The notes: a model not told the origin generated them from the letters alone. A stretch of 64,000 bases of DNA from Candidatus Kosakonia sp. 282A-S69 (GCF_029433855.1 NZ_JAROAU010000005.1:32001-96000), one strand, 5' to 3'; positions 47,289 to 58,224 are shown, counted from the first letter of the stretch. Numbers and translations: made by a program.

Positions 47289-47361
47289 AAAACAAGCGCG
47301 TGGCTTCTGTAAAGTACCGTTTTACCTCCCCCCGATAATACCGACCACAGAGGAGTCTGTT

Positions 47362-48123
47362 ATGTCCAAGTCTGATGTTTTTCACCTCGGCCTCACTAAA
47401 AACGATTTACAAGGGGCTACCCTGGCCATCGTCCCTGGCGATCCGGAGCGAGTGGAAAAGATCGCCGCGCTGATGGATAAGCCGGTCAAGCTGGCCTCTC
47501 ACCGCGAATTTACCAGCTGGCGCGCCGAGCTGGATGGCAAAGCAGTGATCATCTGTTCAACCGGTATCGGCGGGCCTTCGACTTCCATCGCCGTTGAAGA
47601 GCTGGCGCAGCTGGGCATCCGCACCTTCCTGCGCGTCGGCACCACCGGCGCGATCCAGCCGCATATCAATGTCGGCGATGTGCTGATTACCACCGCCTCC
47701 GTGCGTCTTGACGGTGCCAGCCTGCACTTTGCCCCGATGGAGTTCCCGGCGGTGGCGGATTTTGAATGCACCACGGCGCTGGTGGCCGCGGCCGATGCGA
47801 TTGGTGCGACCAAACACATTGGCGTGACCGCCTCGTCTGACACCTTCTACCCGGGCCAGGAGCGTTATGACACCTTCTCCGGCCGCGTCGTGAAAAGCTT
47901 TAAAGGCTCGATGGAAGAGTGGCAGTCAATGGGCGTGATGAACTATGAAATGGAATCCGCGACGCTGCTGACCATGTGTGCAAGCCAGGGGCTGCGCGCC
48001 GGGATGGTCGCCGGGGTGATCGTCAACCGCACCCAGCAGGAGATCCCGAACGCGGAAACCATGAAGCAGACCGAAAGCCACGCGGTGAAAATTGTGGTCG
48101 ATGCTGCGCGTCGACTTCTGTAA
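47362..48123 (+). CDS. udp: Uridine phosphorylase Udp
   Basis: Udp splits uridine with phosphate into uracil and ribose-1-phosphate in pyrimidine salvage; it is a hexamer in the cytoplasm. The 253 residues match E. coli. The nucleoside phosphorylase I features are clear: [19 protein letters not shown] at the N-terminus, [10 protein letters not shown] (phosphate site) near 26, [12 protein letters not shown] near 72, RVGTTGA near 91 and the substrate block [10 protein letters not shown] near 195. A ribosome site AGAGGAG precedes the ATG. Followed by an intrinsic terminator. Confidence 0.97.
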   Translation: MSKSDVFHLGLTKNDLQGATLAIVPGDPERVEKIAALMDKPVKLASHREFTSWRAELDGKAVIICSTGIGGPSTSIAVEELAQLGIRTFLRVGTTGAIQPHINVGDVLITTASVRLDGASLHFAPMEFPAVADFECTTALVAAADAIGATKHIGVTASSDTFYPGQERYDTFSGRVVKSFKGSMEEWQSMGVMNYEMESATLLTMCASQGLRAGMVAGVIVNRTQQEIPNAETMKQTESHAVKIVVDAARRLL

Positions 48124-48141
48124 TCCCGCTTCCAGATTTAC

Positions 48142-48168
48142 AAGGCCGACCTGTTCGGCCTTTTTTAT
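48142..48168 (+). terminator. Intrinsic terminator after udp
   Basis: AAGGCCGA (48142-48149) pairs with TCGGCCTT (48155-48162) around CCTGT, followed by TTTTATTT. Confidence 0.93.
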
Positions 48169-48255
48169 TTGCGTAATGCCTCGCAGAAAAGCCCTTCCAA
48201 ACTGGACGTTTATACAGCACAATCCCGACGGAGTGGGTGATGAAGAGGGAGCGGA

Positions 48256-49713
48256 ATGGAGAGTTCAATCATCGTACTGGCAGCCGTGGCGCTGGCAGGG
48301 TTACTGGTCGGCTGGCTGGCCGCAAGCTGGCGCGGTGCGCAGCAGCAGGCGGAGCTGCTCGCCGAGCAGCGAGATGTCTTCAGTGAACTGAGCGCCGCCC
48401 GCCAGCAGATCGCCCAGAATAGCCACTGGCGCGAAGAGTGCGAACTGCTGAATAACGAACTACGCAGCCTGCAACATATCAATAGCTCGCTGGAAGCGGA
48501 TCTGCGTGAAGTCACCACCCGGCTTGAATCCACCCAACTGCATGCGGAAGAGAAACTGCGCCAGATGCACAGCAGCGAGCAGCGTCTGAGCGAGCAGTTT
48601 GAAAACCTCGCCAACCGTATTTTCGAACAGAGCAACCGCCGCGTTGACGAACAGAATCGCCAGAGCCTCAATGGCTTGCTCACCCCCCTGCGCGAGCAGC
48701 TCGACGGCTTTCGCCGCCAGGTGCAGGAGAGCTTCGGCCAGGAGGCGCGCGAGCGGCACACCCTGGCGCATGAGATCCGCAATCTCCAGCAGCTGAACGC
48801 CCAGATGGCGCAAGAAGCCATCAACCTCACCCGCGCGCTAAAAGGCGATAATAAAACGCAGGGTAACTGGGGCGAAGTGGTGCTGACCCGCGTGCTTGAA
48901 GCTTCCGGCCTGCGCGAAGGACATGAGTATGAAACCCAGGTCAGCATGGAGAACGAGAGCCGCGCGCGCATGCAGCCGGACGTGATTGTGCGCCTGCCGC
49001 AGGGCAAGGACGTGGTGATCGACGCCAAAATGACGCTGGTGGCCTACGAGCGCTACTTCAACGCCGAGGATGAGTTTTCTCGCGAAGCGGCGCTGCAGGA
49101 GCATATCACCTCCGTTCGCGGCCATATTCGCCTGCTGGGAAGGAAAGATTATCAGCAGCTCTCCGGCCTGCGCAGCCTGGATTACGTCCTGATGTTTATC
49201 CCGGTGGAACCCGCCTTTTTAATCGCCCTCGACAGGCAGCCGGAGCTGATTACCGAGGCGCTGAAAAACAACATTATGCTGGTCAGCCCGACAACTCTGC
49301 TGGTTGCCCTGCGCACTATCGCCAACCTCTGGCGTTACGAGCACCAGAGCCGCAACGCGCAGCAGATCGCGGAGCGGGCGAGCCGGCTGTATGACAAAAT
49401 GCGCCTCTTTGTCGACGATATGACGGCGATTGGCCAGAGCCTGGAGAAGGCGCAGGAGAACTACCGCCAGGCGATGAAAAAACTAAGCTCAGGGCGCGGC
49501 AACCTGCTTGCGCAAACTGAGGCATTTCGTGGGCTTGGCGTCGAGATCAAGCGCGAGATTAATCCGGAACTGGCGGCGCAGGCGCAGGAGCAGGACGAAG
49601 AATTTCGTTTGCGGGCAGGACAAGACGCGTTTAACGATCATAATCAAGACAACGCATTAGATAGGATTACGCCGGGCGAAGAAGCTGCGGCGAAGGCCTC
49701 GTCGGGCGGTTGA
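48256..49713 (+). CDS. rmuC: DNA recombination protein RmuC
   Basis: RmuC limits inversions at short inverted repeats in E. coli and has a fold related to restriction nucleases. The 485 residues are slightly longer than E. coli (475), mainly at the tail. One N-terminal membrane helix (about 3-22) is followed by a long coiled coil (about 30-190) and the conserved RmuC domain (about 190-400) with GNWGEVVLTRVLEASGLREG and the nuclease-like DVVIDAKMTL near 250. It stands alone between udp and ubiE. Confidence 0.94.
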   Translation: MESSIIVLAAVALAGLLVGWLAASWRGAQQQAELLAEQRDVFSELSAARQQIAQNSHWREECELLNNELRSLQHINSSLEADLREVTTRLESTQLHAEEKLRQMHSSEQRLSEQFENLANRIFEQSNRRVDEQNRQSLNGLLTPLREQLDGFRRQVQESFGQEARERHTLAHEIRNLQQLNAQMAQEAINLTRALKGDNKTQGNWGEVVLTRVLEASGLREGHEYETQVSMENESRARMQPDVIVRLPQGKDVVIDAKMTLVAYERYFNAEDEFSREAALQEHITSVRGHIRLLGRKDYQQLSGLRSLDYVLMFIPVEPAFLIALDRQPELITEALKNNIMLVSPTTLLVALRTIANLWRYEHQSRNAQQIAERASRLYDKMRLFVDDMTAIGQSLEKAQENYRQAMKKLSSGRGNLLAQTEAFRGLGVEIKREINPELAAQAQEQDEEFRLRAGQDAFNDHNQDNALDRITPGEEAAAKASSGG

Positions 49714-49779
49714 AACGTAGGGCAATCGCGTCCAATCTGATACACTTCATCAACAAATCCTTAAATAGCAGGCACTAAG

Positions 49780-50535
49780 ATGGCGGAAGATTCAAAAGAG
49801 ACAACACACTTTGGTTTTCAGACCGTCGCCAAGGAAAATAAAGCCGATATGGTGGCGCATGTTTTCCACTCGGTTGCGTCAAAGTACGATGTCATGAATG
49901 ACTTAATGTCGATGGGTATCCACCGCTTATGGAAGCGATTTACCATCGATTGCAGCGGCGTGCGCCGCGGGCAAAGGGTTCTCGATCTGGCGGGTGGCAC
50001 CGGCGATCTCACCGCAAAATTTTCTCGTCTGGTCGGCGAAACCGGCCAGGTTGTACTGGCGGATATTAACGAGTCGATGCTGAAGATGGGCCGCGAAAAG
50101 CTGCGCAATCTCGGCGTGATCGGCAACGTTGAATATGTGCAGGCAAACGCCGAAGCGCTGCCGTTCCCGGACAACACCTTCGACTGCATTACCATCTCAT
50201 TCGGTCTGCGTAACGTTACCGACAAAGAGAAAGCGCTGCGCTCCATGTTTCGCGTGCTGAAGCCGGGCGGCCGTCTGCTGGTGCTGGAGTTCTCCAAACC
50301 GGTTATCGAGCCGCTGAGCAAAGCCTACGATGCTTACTCCTTCCATGTTCTGCCGCGCATTGGTCAGATGGTGGCAAACGACGCGGAGAGCTACCGTTAC
50401 CTGGCTGAATCCATCCGTATGCATCCCGATCAGGACACCCTGAAAGCGATGATGCAGGATGCCGGCTTTGAAAACGTCGATTACTACAACCTGACCGCCG
50501 GTATTGTTGCCCTGCACCGTGGCTACAAATTCTGA
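49780..50535 (+). CDS. ubiE: Ubiquinone/menaquinone C-methyltransferase UbiE
   Basis: UbiE uses S-adenosylmethionine to methylate the ring carbon in both ubiquinone and menaquinone synthesis. It has 251 residues, as in E. coli. The class I methyltransferase motif [14 protein letters not shown] is near 68-81, with [14 protein letters not shown] near 92 and [10 protein letters not shown] near 146. The N-terminal TTHFGFQTV is the family start. First of the ubiE-ubiJ-ubiB cluster; ubiJ starts 11 bp later. Confidence 0.97.
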   Translation: MAEDSKETTHFGFQTVAKENKADMVAHVFHSVASKYDVMNDLMSMGIHRLWKRFTIDCSGVRRGQRVLDLAGGTGDLTAKFSRLVGETGQVVLADINESMLKMGREKLRNLGVIGNVEYVQANAEALPFPDNTFDCITISFGLRNVTDKEKALRSMFRVLKPGGRLLVLEFSKPVIEPLSKAYDAYSFHVLPRIGQMVANDAESYRYLAESIRMHPDQDTLKAMMQDAGFENVDYYNLTAGIVALHRGYKF

Positions 50536-50546
50536 CAGGAGTGCGT

Positions 50547-51152
50547 ATGCCCTTTAAGCCGATGGTGGCCGCGGGAATTGAACGCGTGCTGAATACCTTT
50601 TTTTACCGCGACAGCGCGCTGAAAGCGGCGCGCCAGCGCCTCTACGGTAAAGTGCTGCGCGTGGTGGTGCAGGAGTTTTCTGCGCCGATTGTGCTGGTTT
50701 TCAGCGAGCGTCAGGTCGACGTGCTGAGCGAGTGGGAAGGGGAGGCCGACTGTTCGGTCATTACCCGCCTCAACGTGCTGCCGAAGCTGCGCGATCGCCA
50801 ACAGCTCACTGCGCTTATCCGCAGCGGTGAACTGGAGGTGCAGGGCGATATTCAGGTCGTGCAAAACCTCTCATCACTGATGGATCAGGCCGAGTTTGAT
50901 CCGGCTGAAGTGCTTGCGCCGTGGACCGGCGACATTACCGCTGAGAGTATCAGCAAGTTTCTGCGCGGCGGCGCGCGGTTGTTTCGCCACGGCTTTACCC
51001 GCCAGCAGCGTTATCTCTCTGAAGCCTTAACGGAAGAGTGGCGCGTGGCGCCAGGCGCGCTGGAAATCGCCTGGTTTGCCGAAGAGACAGCGGCGGCTGA
51101 ACGTGCCGCGGACGCCTTAGCCAAACGACTGGATAAACTGGAGGGCAAATGA
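50547..51152 (+). CDS. ubiJ: Ubiquinone biosynthesis accessory factor UbiJ
   Basis: UbiJ is an SCP2-domain lipid-binding protein that, with UbiK, supports the soluble Ubi enzyme complex. From [12 protein letters not shown] at 50547, after CAGGAG, it has 201 residues, the E. coli length; a GTG two codons earlier is possible but sits in the ribosome site. The SCP2 fold holds the conserved [19 protein letters not shown] near 95-113; the C-terminus is a helical tail. In E. coli the sRNA EsrE is encoded in the 3' half of this gene; I did not call it here. The stop overlaps the ubiB start (ATGA). Confidence 0.94.
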   Translation: MPFKPMVAAGIERVLNTFFYRDSALKAARQRLYGKVLRVVVQEFSAPIVLVFSERQVDVLSEWEGEADCSVITRLNVLPKLRDRQQLTALIRSGELEVQGDIQVVQNLSSLMDQAEFDPAEVLAPWTGDITAESISKFLRGGARLFRHGFTRQQRYLSEALTEEWRVAPGALEIAWFAEETAAAERAADALAKRLDKLEGK

Positions 51153-52789
51153 CGCCTGGAGAATTACGGCGACTCTATTTCATCATCCAGACTTTTTTGA
51201 GTTACGGGCTTGATGAGCTCATCCCCAAAATGCGTCTTACTCTGCCGCTGCGTCTGTGGCGCAGAACCCTCTTCTGGATGCCCAACCGGCATAAAGAGAA
51301 AGAGCTGGGCGTTCGTCTGCGTCTCGCGCTGCAAGAGCTTGGGCCGGTATGGATTAAATTCGGGCAGATGCTCTCCACCCGCCGCGATCTCTTTCCACCG
51401 ATGATCGCCGATCAGCTGGCGATGCTGCAGGATCGCGTTGCGCCCTTTGACGGTAAGCTTGCAAAAAAGCAGATTGAAAAAGCGATGGGCGACCGTCCGG
51501 TTGAAGAGTGGTTTGACGATTTCGATATTCAACCGCTGGCGTCAGCCTCAATCGCGCAGGTGCATACCGCGCGGTTGAAAGAGAATGGCAAAGAGGTGGT
51601 GATCAAGGTGATCCGGCCGGACATTCTGCCGATCATCAAAGCAGATCTGCGCTTGATCTACCGTCTGGCGGGCTGGGTTCCGCGCCTGCTGCCGGATGGT
51701 CGCCGCCTGCGCCCGCAGGAAGTCGTGCACGAATATGAGAAGACGCTGATCGATGAACTCGATCTGCTGCGTGAATCGGCTAACGCCATTCAGCTGCGCC
51801 GCAACTTCGAAAACAGCCCGATGCTCTATGTGCCGGAAGTTTATTCTGACTATTGCAGCCAGAACATGATGGTGATGGAGCGCATCTACGGCATCCCGGT
51901 TTCTGATGTCGCGGCGCTGGAGAAGAACGGTACCAACATGAAGCTGCTGGCTGAACGCGGCGTTCAGGTCTTCTTTACCCAGGTGTTCCGGGACAGCTTC
52001 TTCCATGCGGATATGCACCCCGGCAACATCTTCGTCAGCTACGATCACCCGGAAGATCCGCAATACATCGGGATTGACTGCGGTATCGTCGGCTCGCTGA
52101 ACAAAGAAGATAAGCGCTATCTGGCCGAAAACTTTATCGCCTTCTTCAACCGCGACTACCGCAAAGTGGCGGAGCTGCACGTTGATTCAGGGTGGGTGCC
52201 GGCGGACACCAATGTCGAAGAGTTTGAGTTTGCCATCCGCACCGTCTGCGAGCCGATATTTGAGAAGCCGCTGGCGGAGATCTCCTTTGGTCACGTGCTG
52301 CTGAATCTCTTCAATACCGCGCGCCGCTTCAATATGGAAGTGCAGCCGCAGTTGGTATTACTGCAAAAAACCCTGCTCTACATTGAGGGAGTAGGGCGTC
52401 AGCTCTATCCGCAGCTCGATTTGTGGAAAACGGCGAAACCTTTCCTTGAAACGTGGATCAAAGACCAGGTCGGTTTCCCGGCACTGGTACGGGCCATCAA
52501 GGAGAAGGGACCCTTCTGGATCGAAAGAATGCCGGAAGTTCCTGAACTGATCTTCAACGGATTGCAGCAAGGAAAACATCTGCAACAAAGCGTTGATAAG
52601 ATTGCCCGCGAGTTAGAGGTTAACCGCGTCCGGCAGGGTCAATCGCGGTATCTGTTTGGCATCGGCGCAACGCTGCTGTTAAGCGGCACCTTATTGCTGA
52701 TAACCCGCCCTGAGCTGGCAAATAATCCGTTGTGGTTAATGGGCGGCGGGCTGGTTGTCTGGCTGCTGGGCTGGCGTAAGACGCGCTGA
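51149..52789 (+). CDS. ubiB: Atypical kinase/ATPase UbiB of ubiquinone synthesis
   Basis: UbiB belongs to the ADCK/COQ8 family of protein-kinase-like ATPases and is needed for ubiquinone assembly, likely by extracting lipid intermediates from the membrane. It has 546 residues, as in E. coli. The hallmark KxGQ motif is in [16 protein letters not shown] near 70; the alanine-rich loop [13 protein letters not shown] near 131 replaces the usual P-loop; [11 protein letters not shown] near 287 and GIDCGIVG near 310 are the catalytic segments. Two C-terminal membrane helices end in WLLGWRKTR. Confidence 0.97.
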   Translation: MTPGELRRLYFIIQTFLSYGLDELIPKMRLTLPLRLWRRTLFWMPNRHKEKELGVRLRLALQELGPVWIKFGQMLSTRRDLFPPMIADQLAMLQDRVAPFDGKLAKKQIEKAMGDRPVEEWFDDFDIQPLASASIAQVHTARLKENGKEVVIKVIRPDILPIIKADLRLIYRLAGWVPRLLPDGRRLRPQEVVHEYEKTLIDELDLLRESANAIQLRRNFENSPMLYVPEVYSDYCSQNMMVMERIYGIPVSDVAALEKNGTNMKLLAERGVQVFFTQVFRDSFFHADMHPGNIFVSYDHPEDPQYIGIDCGIVGSLNKEDKRYLAENFIAFFNRDYRKVAELHVDSGWVPADTNVEEFEFAIRTVCEPIFEKPLAEISFGHVLLNLFNTARRFNMEVQPQLVLLQKTLLYIEGVGRQLYPQLDLWKTAKPFLETWIKDQVGFPALVRAIKEKGPFWIERMPEVPELIFNGLQQGKHLQQSVDKIARELEVNRVRQGQSRYLFGIGATLLLSGTLLLITRPELANNPLWLMGGGLVVWLLGWRKTR

Positions 52790-52819
52790 TCTGATGCGCC
52801 ATGGTCATGCGGTCAGAGA

Positions 52820-52848
52820 CATGCAGCCCAGGGGATAACGTGTATACT
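52820..52848 (+). promoter_or_regulatory. Probable tatA promoter
   Basis: An extended -10, TGTATACT (TATACT at 52843-52848), lies 42 bp before tatA. The -35 at 17 bp (CATGCA, 52820-52825) is weak. E. coli has a promoter for tatABCD in the same gap. Confidence 0.5.
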
Positions 52849-52889
52849 GTGGCCTCTTTCTAACATCGTCTCTTAGAGGGGAAGTGAGT

Positions 52890-53153
52890 ATGGGTAGTAT
52901 TGGCATTTGGCAGTTGGTGGTTATTGCGGTCATCGTTGTGCTGCTGTTTGGCACCAAAAAGCTCGGCTCGATTGGCTCCGATCTTGGCGCATCGATCAAA
53001 GGCTTTAAGAAAGCGATGAGCGACGATGATAAAAAGGAGAGTGAGGCGAAATCGGCACAGGATGCGGATTTCACCGCGAAAAACCTCTCTGATAACCGCA
53101 ACCCCGACGTCGCTAAGAGCGACGAAAAACGTCACGATAAAGAGCAGGTGTAA
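52890..53153 (+). CDS. tatA: Twin-arginine translocase subunit TatA
   Basis: TatA forms the membrane-thinning assemblies through which the Tat system exports folded proteins. From MGSIGIWQL at 52890 it has 87 residues (E. coli 89). A single membrane helix (about 5-20), the hinge [14 protein letters not shown], an amphipathic helix (about 23-42), and an acidic unstructured tail ending HDKEQV are present. A GTG two codons upstream is open but not used by homology. It stands before tatB by three bases. Confidence 0.97.
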   Translation: MGSIGIWQLVVIAVIVVLLFGTKKLGSIGSDLGASIKGFKKAMSDDDKKESEAKSAQDADFTAKNLSDNRNPDVAKSDEKRHDKEQV

Positions 53154-53156
53154 GTC

Positions 53157-53681
53157 GTGTTCGATATAGGTTTTGGCGAATTGTTACTCGTTTTTATCAT
53201 TGGTCTGGTGGTGCTGGGGCCAAAGCGTTTGCCCGTCGCCGTGCGCACTGTTGCTGGCTGGATCCGCGCCTTGCGCTCGCTGGCAACCACCGTACAGAAC
53301 GAACTGACGCAGGAGCTTAAGCTGCAGGAGTTCCAGGACAGCCTGAAGAAGGTAGAGAAAGCGAGCCTGGACAACCTGACGCCGGAGTTGAAAGAGTCGA
53401 TGGACGAGCTGCGTCAGGCGGCGGAATCGATGAAGCGCACCTACAGCGCCAACGACGCGGAAAAAGCGAGTGACGAAGCGCATACCATCCATAACCCGGT
53501 GGTGAAAGATTACGAAGCGCAGCATGAAGGCGTTACGCCTGGGGTTGCTGAACATCAGGTGAGCGCGCCGCAACAGGCTCCCCAGGATGTACCGGAAGAG
53601 AACGCACCGGTAAAACCCCCTGTCGCGAAAACGGCTGCGCCGGTTTCCAATTCCACCCCCTCTGCAAGTGATAAGTCCTGA
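53157..53681 (+). CDS. tatB: Twin-arginine translocase subunit TatB
   Basis: TatB joins TatC to form the receptor for twin-arginine signal peptides. It has 174 residues with one N-terminal membrane helix (about 3-20), the conserved hinge GPKRLP, a long amphipathic coiled region (about 28-105) and a low-complexity Pro/Ala tail (about 125-174). The GTG start at 53157 gives [12 protein letters not shown], as in E. coli. It lies two bases before tatC. Confidence 0.96.
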   Translation: MFDIGFGELLLVFIIGLVVLGPKRLPVAVRTVAGWIRALRSLATTVQNELTQELKLQEFQDSLKKVEKASLDNLTPELKESMDELRQAAESMKRTYSANDAEKASDEAHTIHNPVVKDYEAQHEGVTPGVAEHQVSAPQQAPQDVPEENAPVKPPVAKTAAPVSNSTPSASDKS

Positions 53682-53683
53682 AC

Positions 53684-54448
53684 ATGGCCGTAGACGATAC
53701 CCAACCGCTGATCGCGCATCTGATTGAGCTGCGTAAACGTCTGTTGAACTGCATCATTGCGGTGATGGTGATTTTCCTCGCGCTGGTCTACTTCGCGAAC
53801 GATATCTACCAGCTGGTCTCCGCGCCGCTGATTAAACAGATGCCGCTGGGCGCGACGATGATCGCCACCGATGTTGCCTCGCCCTTCTTCACCCCGATCA
53901 AGCTCACCTTTATGGTGTCGCTGATCCTCTCCGCGCCGGTGGTGCTTTACCAGGTGTGGGCCTTTGTCGCACCCGCGCTCTATAAGCATGAGCGCCGCCT
54001 GGTGGTGCCGCTGCTGGTCTCCAGCTCGCTGCTGTTCTATATCGGTATGGCGTTTGCCTACTTCGTGGTCTTTCCGCTGGCGTTTGGCTTTTTGACCCAT
54101 ACCGCGCCGGAAGGGGTACAGGTCTCGACCGATATCGCCAGCTACCTTAGCTTCGTGATGGCGCTGTTTATGGCCTTCGGCGTCTCGTTCGAAGTACCGG
54201 TCGCCATCGTCCTGCTCTGCTGGATGGGCGTGACCACGCCGGACGATTTGCGGCAGAAGCGCCCCTATGTGCTGGTTGGCGCATTTGTTGTCGGTATGCT
54301 GCTTACGCCGCCGGATGTCTTTTCGCAGACGCTGCTGGCGATCCCGATGTACTGCCTGTTTGAAGTCGGCGTCTTTTTCGCCCGCTTCTACGTCGGTAAA
54401 CGACGTGCGCCGGACGATGAGAGCGAAACGGAAACCACCGAAGAGTAA
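53684..54448 (+). CDS. tatC: Twin-arginine translocase subunit TatC
   Basis: TatC is the six-helix core of the Tat translocase and binds the twin-arginine motif. The 254 residues are slightly shorter than E. coli (258). The N-terminal binding site [14 protein letters not shown] is present, with the conserved Glu in HLIELRKR, and the periplasmic Phe/Pro loop [11 protein letters not shown] near 66 and TPPDVFSQ near 205 follow. The C-terminal tail is acidic. A hairpin follows before tatD. Confidence 0.97.
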   Translation: MAVDDTQPLIAHLIELRKRLLNCIIAVMVIFLALVYFANDIYQLVSAPLIKQMPLGATMIATDVASPFFTPIKLTFMVSLILSAPVVLYQVWAFVAPALYKHERRLVVPLLVSSSLLFYIGMAFAYFVVFPLAFGFLTHTAPEGVQVSTDIASYLSFVMALFMAFGVSFEVPVAIVLLCWMGVTTPDDLRQKRPYVLVGAFVVGMLLTPPDVFSQTLLAIPMYCLFEVGVFFARFYVGKRRAPDDESETETTEE

Positions 54449-54455
54449 TAATCAG

Positions 54456-54478
54456 CCGCCCGACAGGGCGGTTGTTGT
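54456..54478 (+). terminator. Hairpin between tatC and tatD
   Basis: CCGCCC (54456-54461) pairs with GGGCGG (54466-54471) around GACA, followed by TTGTTGT and then at once the tatD ATG. It looks like an intrinsic attenuator that would reduce tatD expression, and it also holds the AGGGCGG that would serve as the tatD ribosome site. Confidence 0.65.
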
Positions 54479-55273
54479 ATGGGAAACAGAATGTTTGATA
54501 TTGGCGTGAATTTAACCAGCTCGCAGTTTAACCGGGATCGAGACGAGATTGTCACCCGTGCGCAGGTAGCGGGCGTAACCGGGATGCTGATTACCGGCAC
54601 TAACTTGCATGAGAGCCAGCAGGCGCAGCGGCTGACCCAGCGCTACGCGCGCTGCTGGTCGACCGCCGGCGTGCATCCGCATGACAGCAGCAGCTGGACG
54701 GAAGAAACCGCGCAGGCGATGCGTACTCTCGCGAAGATGCCAGGTGTGGTGGCGATCGGTGAGTGCGGGCTCGATTTTAACCGTAACTTTTCGACACCGC
54801 AGGAGCAGGAGCGGGCTTTCAGCGCGCAGCTGGCATTGGCGGCTGAGCTTAATCTGCCCCTATTTTTACATTGTCGCGATGCCCATGAGCGTTTTCTCGC
54901 CCTGCTGGACCCCTGGCTCGACAGGCTTCCCGGCGCGGTGCTGCACTGTTTTACCGGGTCGGCGGAGGAGGCGCAGGCGTGCATTGCCCGCGGTCTCTAT
55001 CTTGGTATTACCGGCTGGGTATGCGATGAGCGGCGCGGGCTGGCGTTGCGCGAAGTGGTACCAATGATTCCTGCGGATCGGCTGATGATTGAGACCGATG
55101 CGCCCTGGTTGCTGCCGCGCGATCTTAAACCGAAGCCCGCTTCACGTCGCAATGAGCCTGCCCTGCTCGGGCATATTCTGACGACAGTCGCCAAACTGCG
55201 CGGCGAAGCGCCGCAGGCGCTGAGCACTGCGACGGATGAAAACGTGAAGCGGTTATTCGGGATAGCGTTTTAA
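54479..55273 (+). CDS. tatD: 3'-5' ssDNA/RNA exonuclease TatD
   Basis: TatD is a metal-dependent exonuclease of the amidohydrolase (TIM-barrel) superfamily, linked to DNA repair and not needed for Tat export. From 54479 it has 264 residues (E. coli 260). Family motifs: [13 protein letters not shown] at the start (the HxH-type metal site is replaced, as in TatD), GVHPHD near 65, [11 protein letters not shown] near 96, HCRDAHE near 133 and ETDAPWL near 206. The E. coli start corresponds to 54479, but the ATG at 54491, after GGGAAACAG, is a plausible alternative. Confidence 0.94.
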   Translation: MGNRMFDIGVNLTSSQFNRDRDEIVTRAQVAGVTGMLITGTNLHESQQAQRLTQRYARCWSTAGVHPHDSSSWTEETAQAMRTLAKMPGVVAIGECGLDFNRNFSTPQEQERAFSAQLALAAELNLPLFLHCRDAHERFLALLDPWLDRLPGAVLHCFTGSAEEAQACIARGLYLGITGWVCDERRGLALREVVPMIPADRLMIETDAPWLLPRDLKPKPASRRNEPALLGHILTTVAKLRGEAPQALSTATDENVKRLFGIAF

Positions 55274-55277
55274 GCGA

Positions 55278-55766
55278 TCAGGCTTTGCGGAAGTCGGTGT
55301 TTTTAACACTCTGCAAAACTTGCTTGTTGAGAAGATGCAGGAGCAGCATGGAGCGTGCTTCGCCATCCGGCTCTTTGAAGATAGCCTGCAACCCTTCCAG
55401 CGCGCCTTCCGTAATGACAACGCTGTCGCCTGGATAGGGCGTTTCCGGGTCGGTGATCCCTTCCGGCTGATAGGCTTCGAGCTGTTGGATCACCGCATGG
55501 GGAACGCTTGCCGGATGCATACCAAAGCGCACAAAGTGGCTGACGCCGCGTGTCGCATTGATGGTTGTGGTGTGTATGACCTCTGGATCGAATTCCACAA
55601 ACAGGTAGTTTGGAAAGAGAGGCTCTTTCACCGTTGTCCGCTTGCCACGGACGATCTTTTCCAGCGCAATCATCGGTGTCAGACAGGAGACTGACTGGCG
55701 TTCCAGGTGTTCCTGGGCGCGCTGAAGTTGGCCTCGTTTGCAGTAGAGTAGATACCAGGATTGCAT
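55278..55766 (-). CDS. rfaH: Transcription antiterminator RfaH
   Basis: RfaH is a NusG paralogue that binds RNA polymerase paused at ops sequences and lets it read through long operons for LPS core, capsule and conjugation genes. Its C-terminal domain switches from helices to a beta barrel to recruit ribosomes. From [20 protein letters not shown] at 55766 it has 162 residues, as in E. coli. The NGN domain (1-100) and the C-terminal stretch [21 protein letters not shown] are clear. The longer open frame to 55850 is rejected. Convergent with tatD, four bases apart. Confidence 0.96.
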   Translation of the reverse strand: MQSWYLLYCKRGQLQRAQEHLERQSVSCLTPMIALEKIVRGKRTTVKEPLFPNYLFVEFDPEVIHTTTINATRGVSHFVRFGMHPASVPHAVIQQLEAYQPEGITDPETPYPGDSVVITEGALEGLQAIFKEPDGEARSMLLLHLLNKQVLQSVKNTDFRKA

Positions 55767-55907
55767 AATGACTCTTTTCCGTAAGTTCGGCCGCAAGAAT
55801 ATCAAAACCACCGCATGATGGCTAAGGTGATTATAACGCTGACTGAGCAATGCCGTTGCTTTTCACGCCTATTTAACAAAAATACAGCAAGCTTAGGACG
55901 AACACCG

Positions 55908-55913
55908 TATAAT
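55908..55913 (+). promoter_or_regulatory. ubiD -10 element
   Basis: A perfect TATAAT stands 32 bp before the ubiD start, in the 178-bp gap divergent from rfaH. No good -35 is visible at the usual spacing. Confidence 0.5.
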
Positions 55914-55944
55914 AAAGCGCTTATCTGGAGGCAATCATAACCCC

Positions 55945-57423
55945 ATGAAATACACCGATCTTCGCGACTTTCTGACACTACTTGAGCAACAGGGCGAGCT
56001 GAAACGCATCGCACTTCCGGTTGATCCCTATCTGGAAATGACGGAAATCGCCGATCGTACGCTGCGTGCGGGCGGTCCGGCGTTGTTGTTTGAAAATCCG
56101 AAAGGCTACGCGATGCCGGTGTTGTGCAACCTTTTCGGCACGCCGCGTCGTGTCGCACTGGGCATGGGGCAGGATGATGTCAGCGCGCTGCGCGATGTCG
56201 GCAAACTGCTGGCATTTCTGAAAGAACCGGAGCCGCCGAAAGGGTTCCGCGATCTCTTCGATAAGCTGCCGCAGTTCAAGCAAGTGCTGAACATGCCGAC
56301 CAAACGTCTGCGCGGTGCGCCGTGCCAGCAAAAGGTCGTGCAGGGCGATGCGGTCGATCTGCACACTATCCCGATTATGCAGTGCTGGCCGGAAGATGCC
56401 GCGCCGCTGATCACCTGGGGGCTGACCGTGACCCGCGGGCCGCATAAAGAGCGCCAGAACCTGGGCATCTACCGCCAGCAGTTGATTGGCAAAAATAAGC
56501 TGATCATGCGCTGGCTCTCCCACCGTGGTGGTGCCCTTGATTTTCAGGAGTGGCAGAATGCCCGCCCCGGCGAGCGTTTCCCGGTCGCCGTGGCGCTGGG
56601 TGCCGATCCGGCCACCATTCTTGGCGCAGTGACCCCCGTGCCGGATACCCTGTCTGAATATGCCTTTGCCGGATTGCTACGCGGCAATAAAACCGAAGTC
56701 GTGAAGTGCATATCAAACGATCTGGAAGTGCCTGCCAGCGCGGAGATCGTGCTGGAAGGTTATATCGAAGCGGGTGAGATGGCGCCGGAGGGGCCGTATG
56801 GCGATCACACCGGCTACTATAATGAAATCGATAACTTCCCGGTATTTACGGTCACGCATATTACGCAGCGTGAAGATGCCATCTATCACTCCACCTACAC
56901 CGGGCGACCGCCAGATGAGCCAGCGGTGCTGGGCGTGGCGCTGAATGAAGTGTTTGTGCCGATTCTGCAAAAGCAGTTCCCGGAGATTGTCGATTTCTAT
57001 CTGCCTCCGGAAGGGTGTTCCTATCGCCTGGCGGTCGTGACCATCAAGAAGCAGTATGCCGGGCATGCCAAGCGCGTGATGATGGGCGTCTGGTCTTTCC
57101 TGCGCCAGTTTATGTACACCAAATTTGTGATCGTGTGCGATGACGATGTTAACGCCCGCGACTGGAACGATGTGATCTGGGCGATCACCACCCGAATGGA
57201 CCCTGCGCGTGATACGGTTCTGGTGGAGAATACGCCGATCGATTATCTGGATTTTGCCTCGCCGGTTTCCGGGCTTGGTTCAAAAATGGGCCTGGATGCC
57301 ACCAATAAATGGCCCGGCGAAACCGACCGTGAGTGGGGTCGCCCGATCAAAAAAGATCCCGAGGTGACGGCGCGAATCGACGCCATCTGGGATGAACTGG
57401 CCATAATGAACGCCGAAAAATAG
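55945..57423 (+). CDS. ubiD: 3-octaprenyl-4-hydroxybenzoate decarboxylase UbiD
   Basis: UbiD decarboxylates octaprenyl-hydroxybenzoate in ubiquinone synthesis, using the prenylated flavin made by UbiX. The 492 residues are a full-length protein. The UbiD family regions are intact: [17 protein letters not shown] near 30-46, [14 protein letters not shown] and [10 protein letters not shown] near 175-200 (prFMN and metal site), [13 protein letters not shown] near 280 (Glu of the catalytic triad), and ATNKWPGE near 452. E. coli starts three codons earlier; here the ATG at 55945 has only a modest ribosome site (TGGAGG, 18 bases upstream). Followed by fre at 18 bp. Confidence 0.96.
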   Translation: MKYTDLRDFLTLLEQQGELKRIALPVDPYLEMTEIADRTLRAGGPALLFENPKGYAMPVLCNLFGTPRRVALGMGQDDVSALRDVGKLLAFLKEPEPPKGFRDLFDKLPQFKQVLNMPTKRLRGAPCQQKVVQGDAVDLHTIPIMQCWPEDAAPLITWGLTVTRGPHKERQNLGIYRQQLIGKNKLIMRWLSHRGGALDFQEWQNARPGERFPVAVALGADPATILGAVTPVPDTLSEYAFAGLLRGNKTEVVKCISNDLEVPASAEIVLEGYIEAGEMAPEGPYGDHTGYYNEIDNFPVFTVTHITQREDAIYHSTYTGRPPDEPAVLGVALNEVFVPILQKQFPEIVDFYLPPEGCSYRLAVVTIKKQYAGHAKRVMMGVWSFLRQFMYTKFVIVCDDDVNARDWNDVIWAITTRMDPARDTVLVENTPIDYLDFASPVSGLGSKMGLDATNKWPGETDREWGRPIKKDPEVTARIDAIWDELAIMNAEK

Positions 57424-57441
57424 ACCCGACAGAGAGAGCGC

Positions 57442-58143
57442 ATGACAACCTTAAGCTGTAAAGTGACCTCGGTAGATGCCATCACTGATACCGTGTATCG
57501 CGTCCGTTTAGTGCCGGAAGCGGCATTTTCATTTCGTGCAGGCCAGTACTTGATGGTGGTGATGGATGAGCGCGATAAGCGCCCCTTCTCCATGGCGTCG
57601 ACCCCCGATCAGCACGACTACATCGAACTGCATATCGGTGCTTCCGAGTTGAACCTTTACGCCATGGCGGTAATGGATCGCATCCTGAAAGAGCGCGAAA
57701 TTGTTATCGACATTCCCCACGGCGATGCCTGGCTGCGCGACGATGAAGAGCGCCCAATGGTGCTGATTGCCGGCGGGACAGGTTTCTCCTACGTCCGCTC
57801 GATTCTGCTCACCTCACTGGCGAAAACGCCGGACCGCGATATCACCATTTACTGGGGCGGGCGTGAAGCGAAACATCTCTACGATCTCTCCGAGCTGGAG
57901 GCGCTATCAGTCACACACCCGAATCTGCGCGTAGTGCCAGTGGTCGAGCAGCCGGATGAAGAGTGGCGCGGCCGTTCAGGTACCGTACTGGCTGCCGTAC
58001 TGCAGGATTTCGGATCCCTTTCCGGGCACGACATCTATATCGCCGGCCGCTTCGAGATGGCAAAAATCGCCCGCGATCTCTTCTGCAACGAGCGCGGCGC
58101 GCGTGAGGATCGGTTGTTCGGTGACGCGTTCGCGTTTATCTGA
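57442..58143 (+). CDS. fre: NAD(P)H-flavin reductase Fre
   Basis: Fre reduces riboflavin, FMN and FAD with NADH or NADPH and supplies reduced flavin to iron release, B12 and ribonucleotide reductase activation. The 233 residues match E. coli. The flavin-binding RPFSMAST motif is near 47-55, the nucleotide-binding [12 protein letters not shown] near 111-122, and [12 protein letters not shown] near 138. It probably shares a transcript with ubiD. A REP element lies beyond its 3' end. Confidence 0.96.
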   Translation: MTTLSCKVTSVDAITDTVYRVRLVPEAAFSFRAGQYLMVVMDERDKRPFSMASTPDQHDYIELHIGASELNLYAMAVMDRILKEREIVIDIPHGDAWLRDDEERPMVLIAGGTGFSYVRSILLTSLAKTPDRDITIYWGGREAKHLYDLSELEALSVTHPNLRVVPVVEQPDEEWRGRSGTVLAAVLQDFGSLSGHDIYIAGRFEMAKIARDLFCNERGAREDRLFGDAFAFI

Positions 58144-58196
58144 TTTTATCTTCGCCCTTGCCGCCATAGCGGCGTTGGGCGCCTTTCGTATTACGC

Positions 58197-58224
58197 CATA
58201 AAAAAACCGCCCCTGACAGGCGGT
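58197..58224 (-). terminator. Intrinsic terminator of fadBA
   Basis: On the minus strand, ACCGCC pairs with GGCGGT (58206-58211 with 58219-58224) around a seven-base loop, followed by a run of T (58199-58206 on the plus strand is A). It lies about 130 bp beyond the fadA stop, after a REP pair. Confidence 0.8.
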
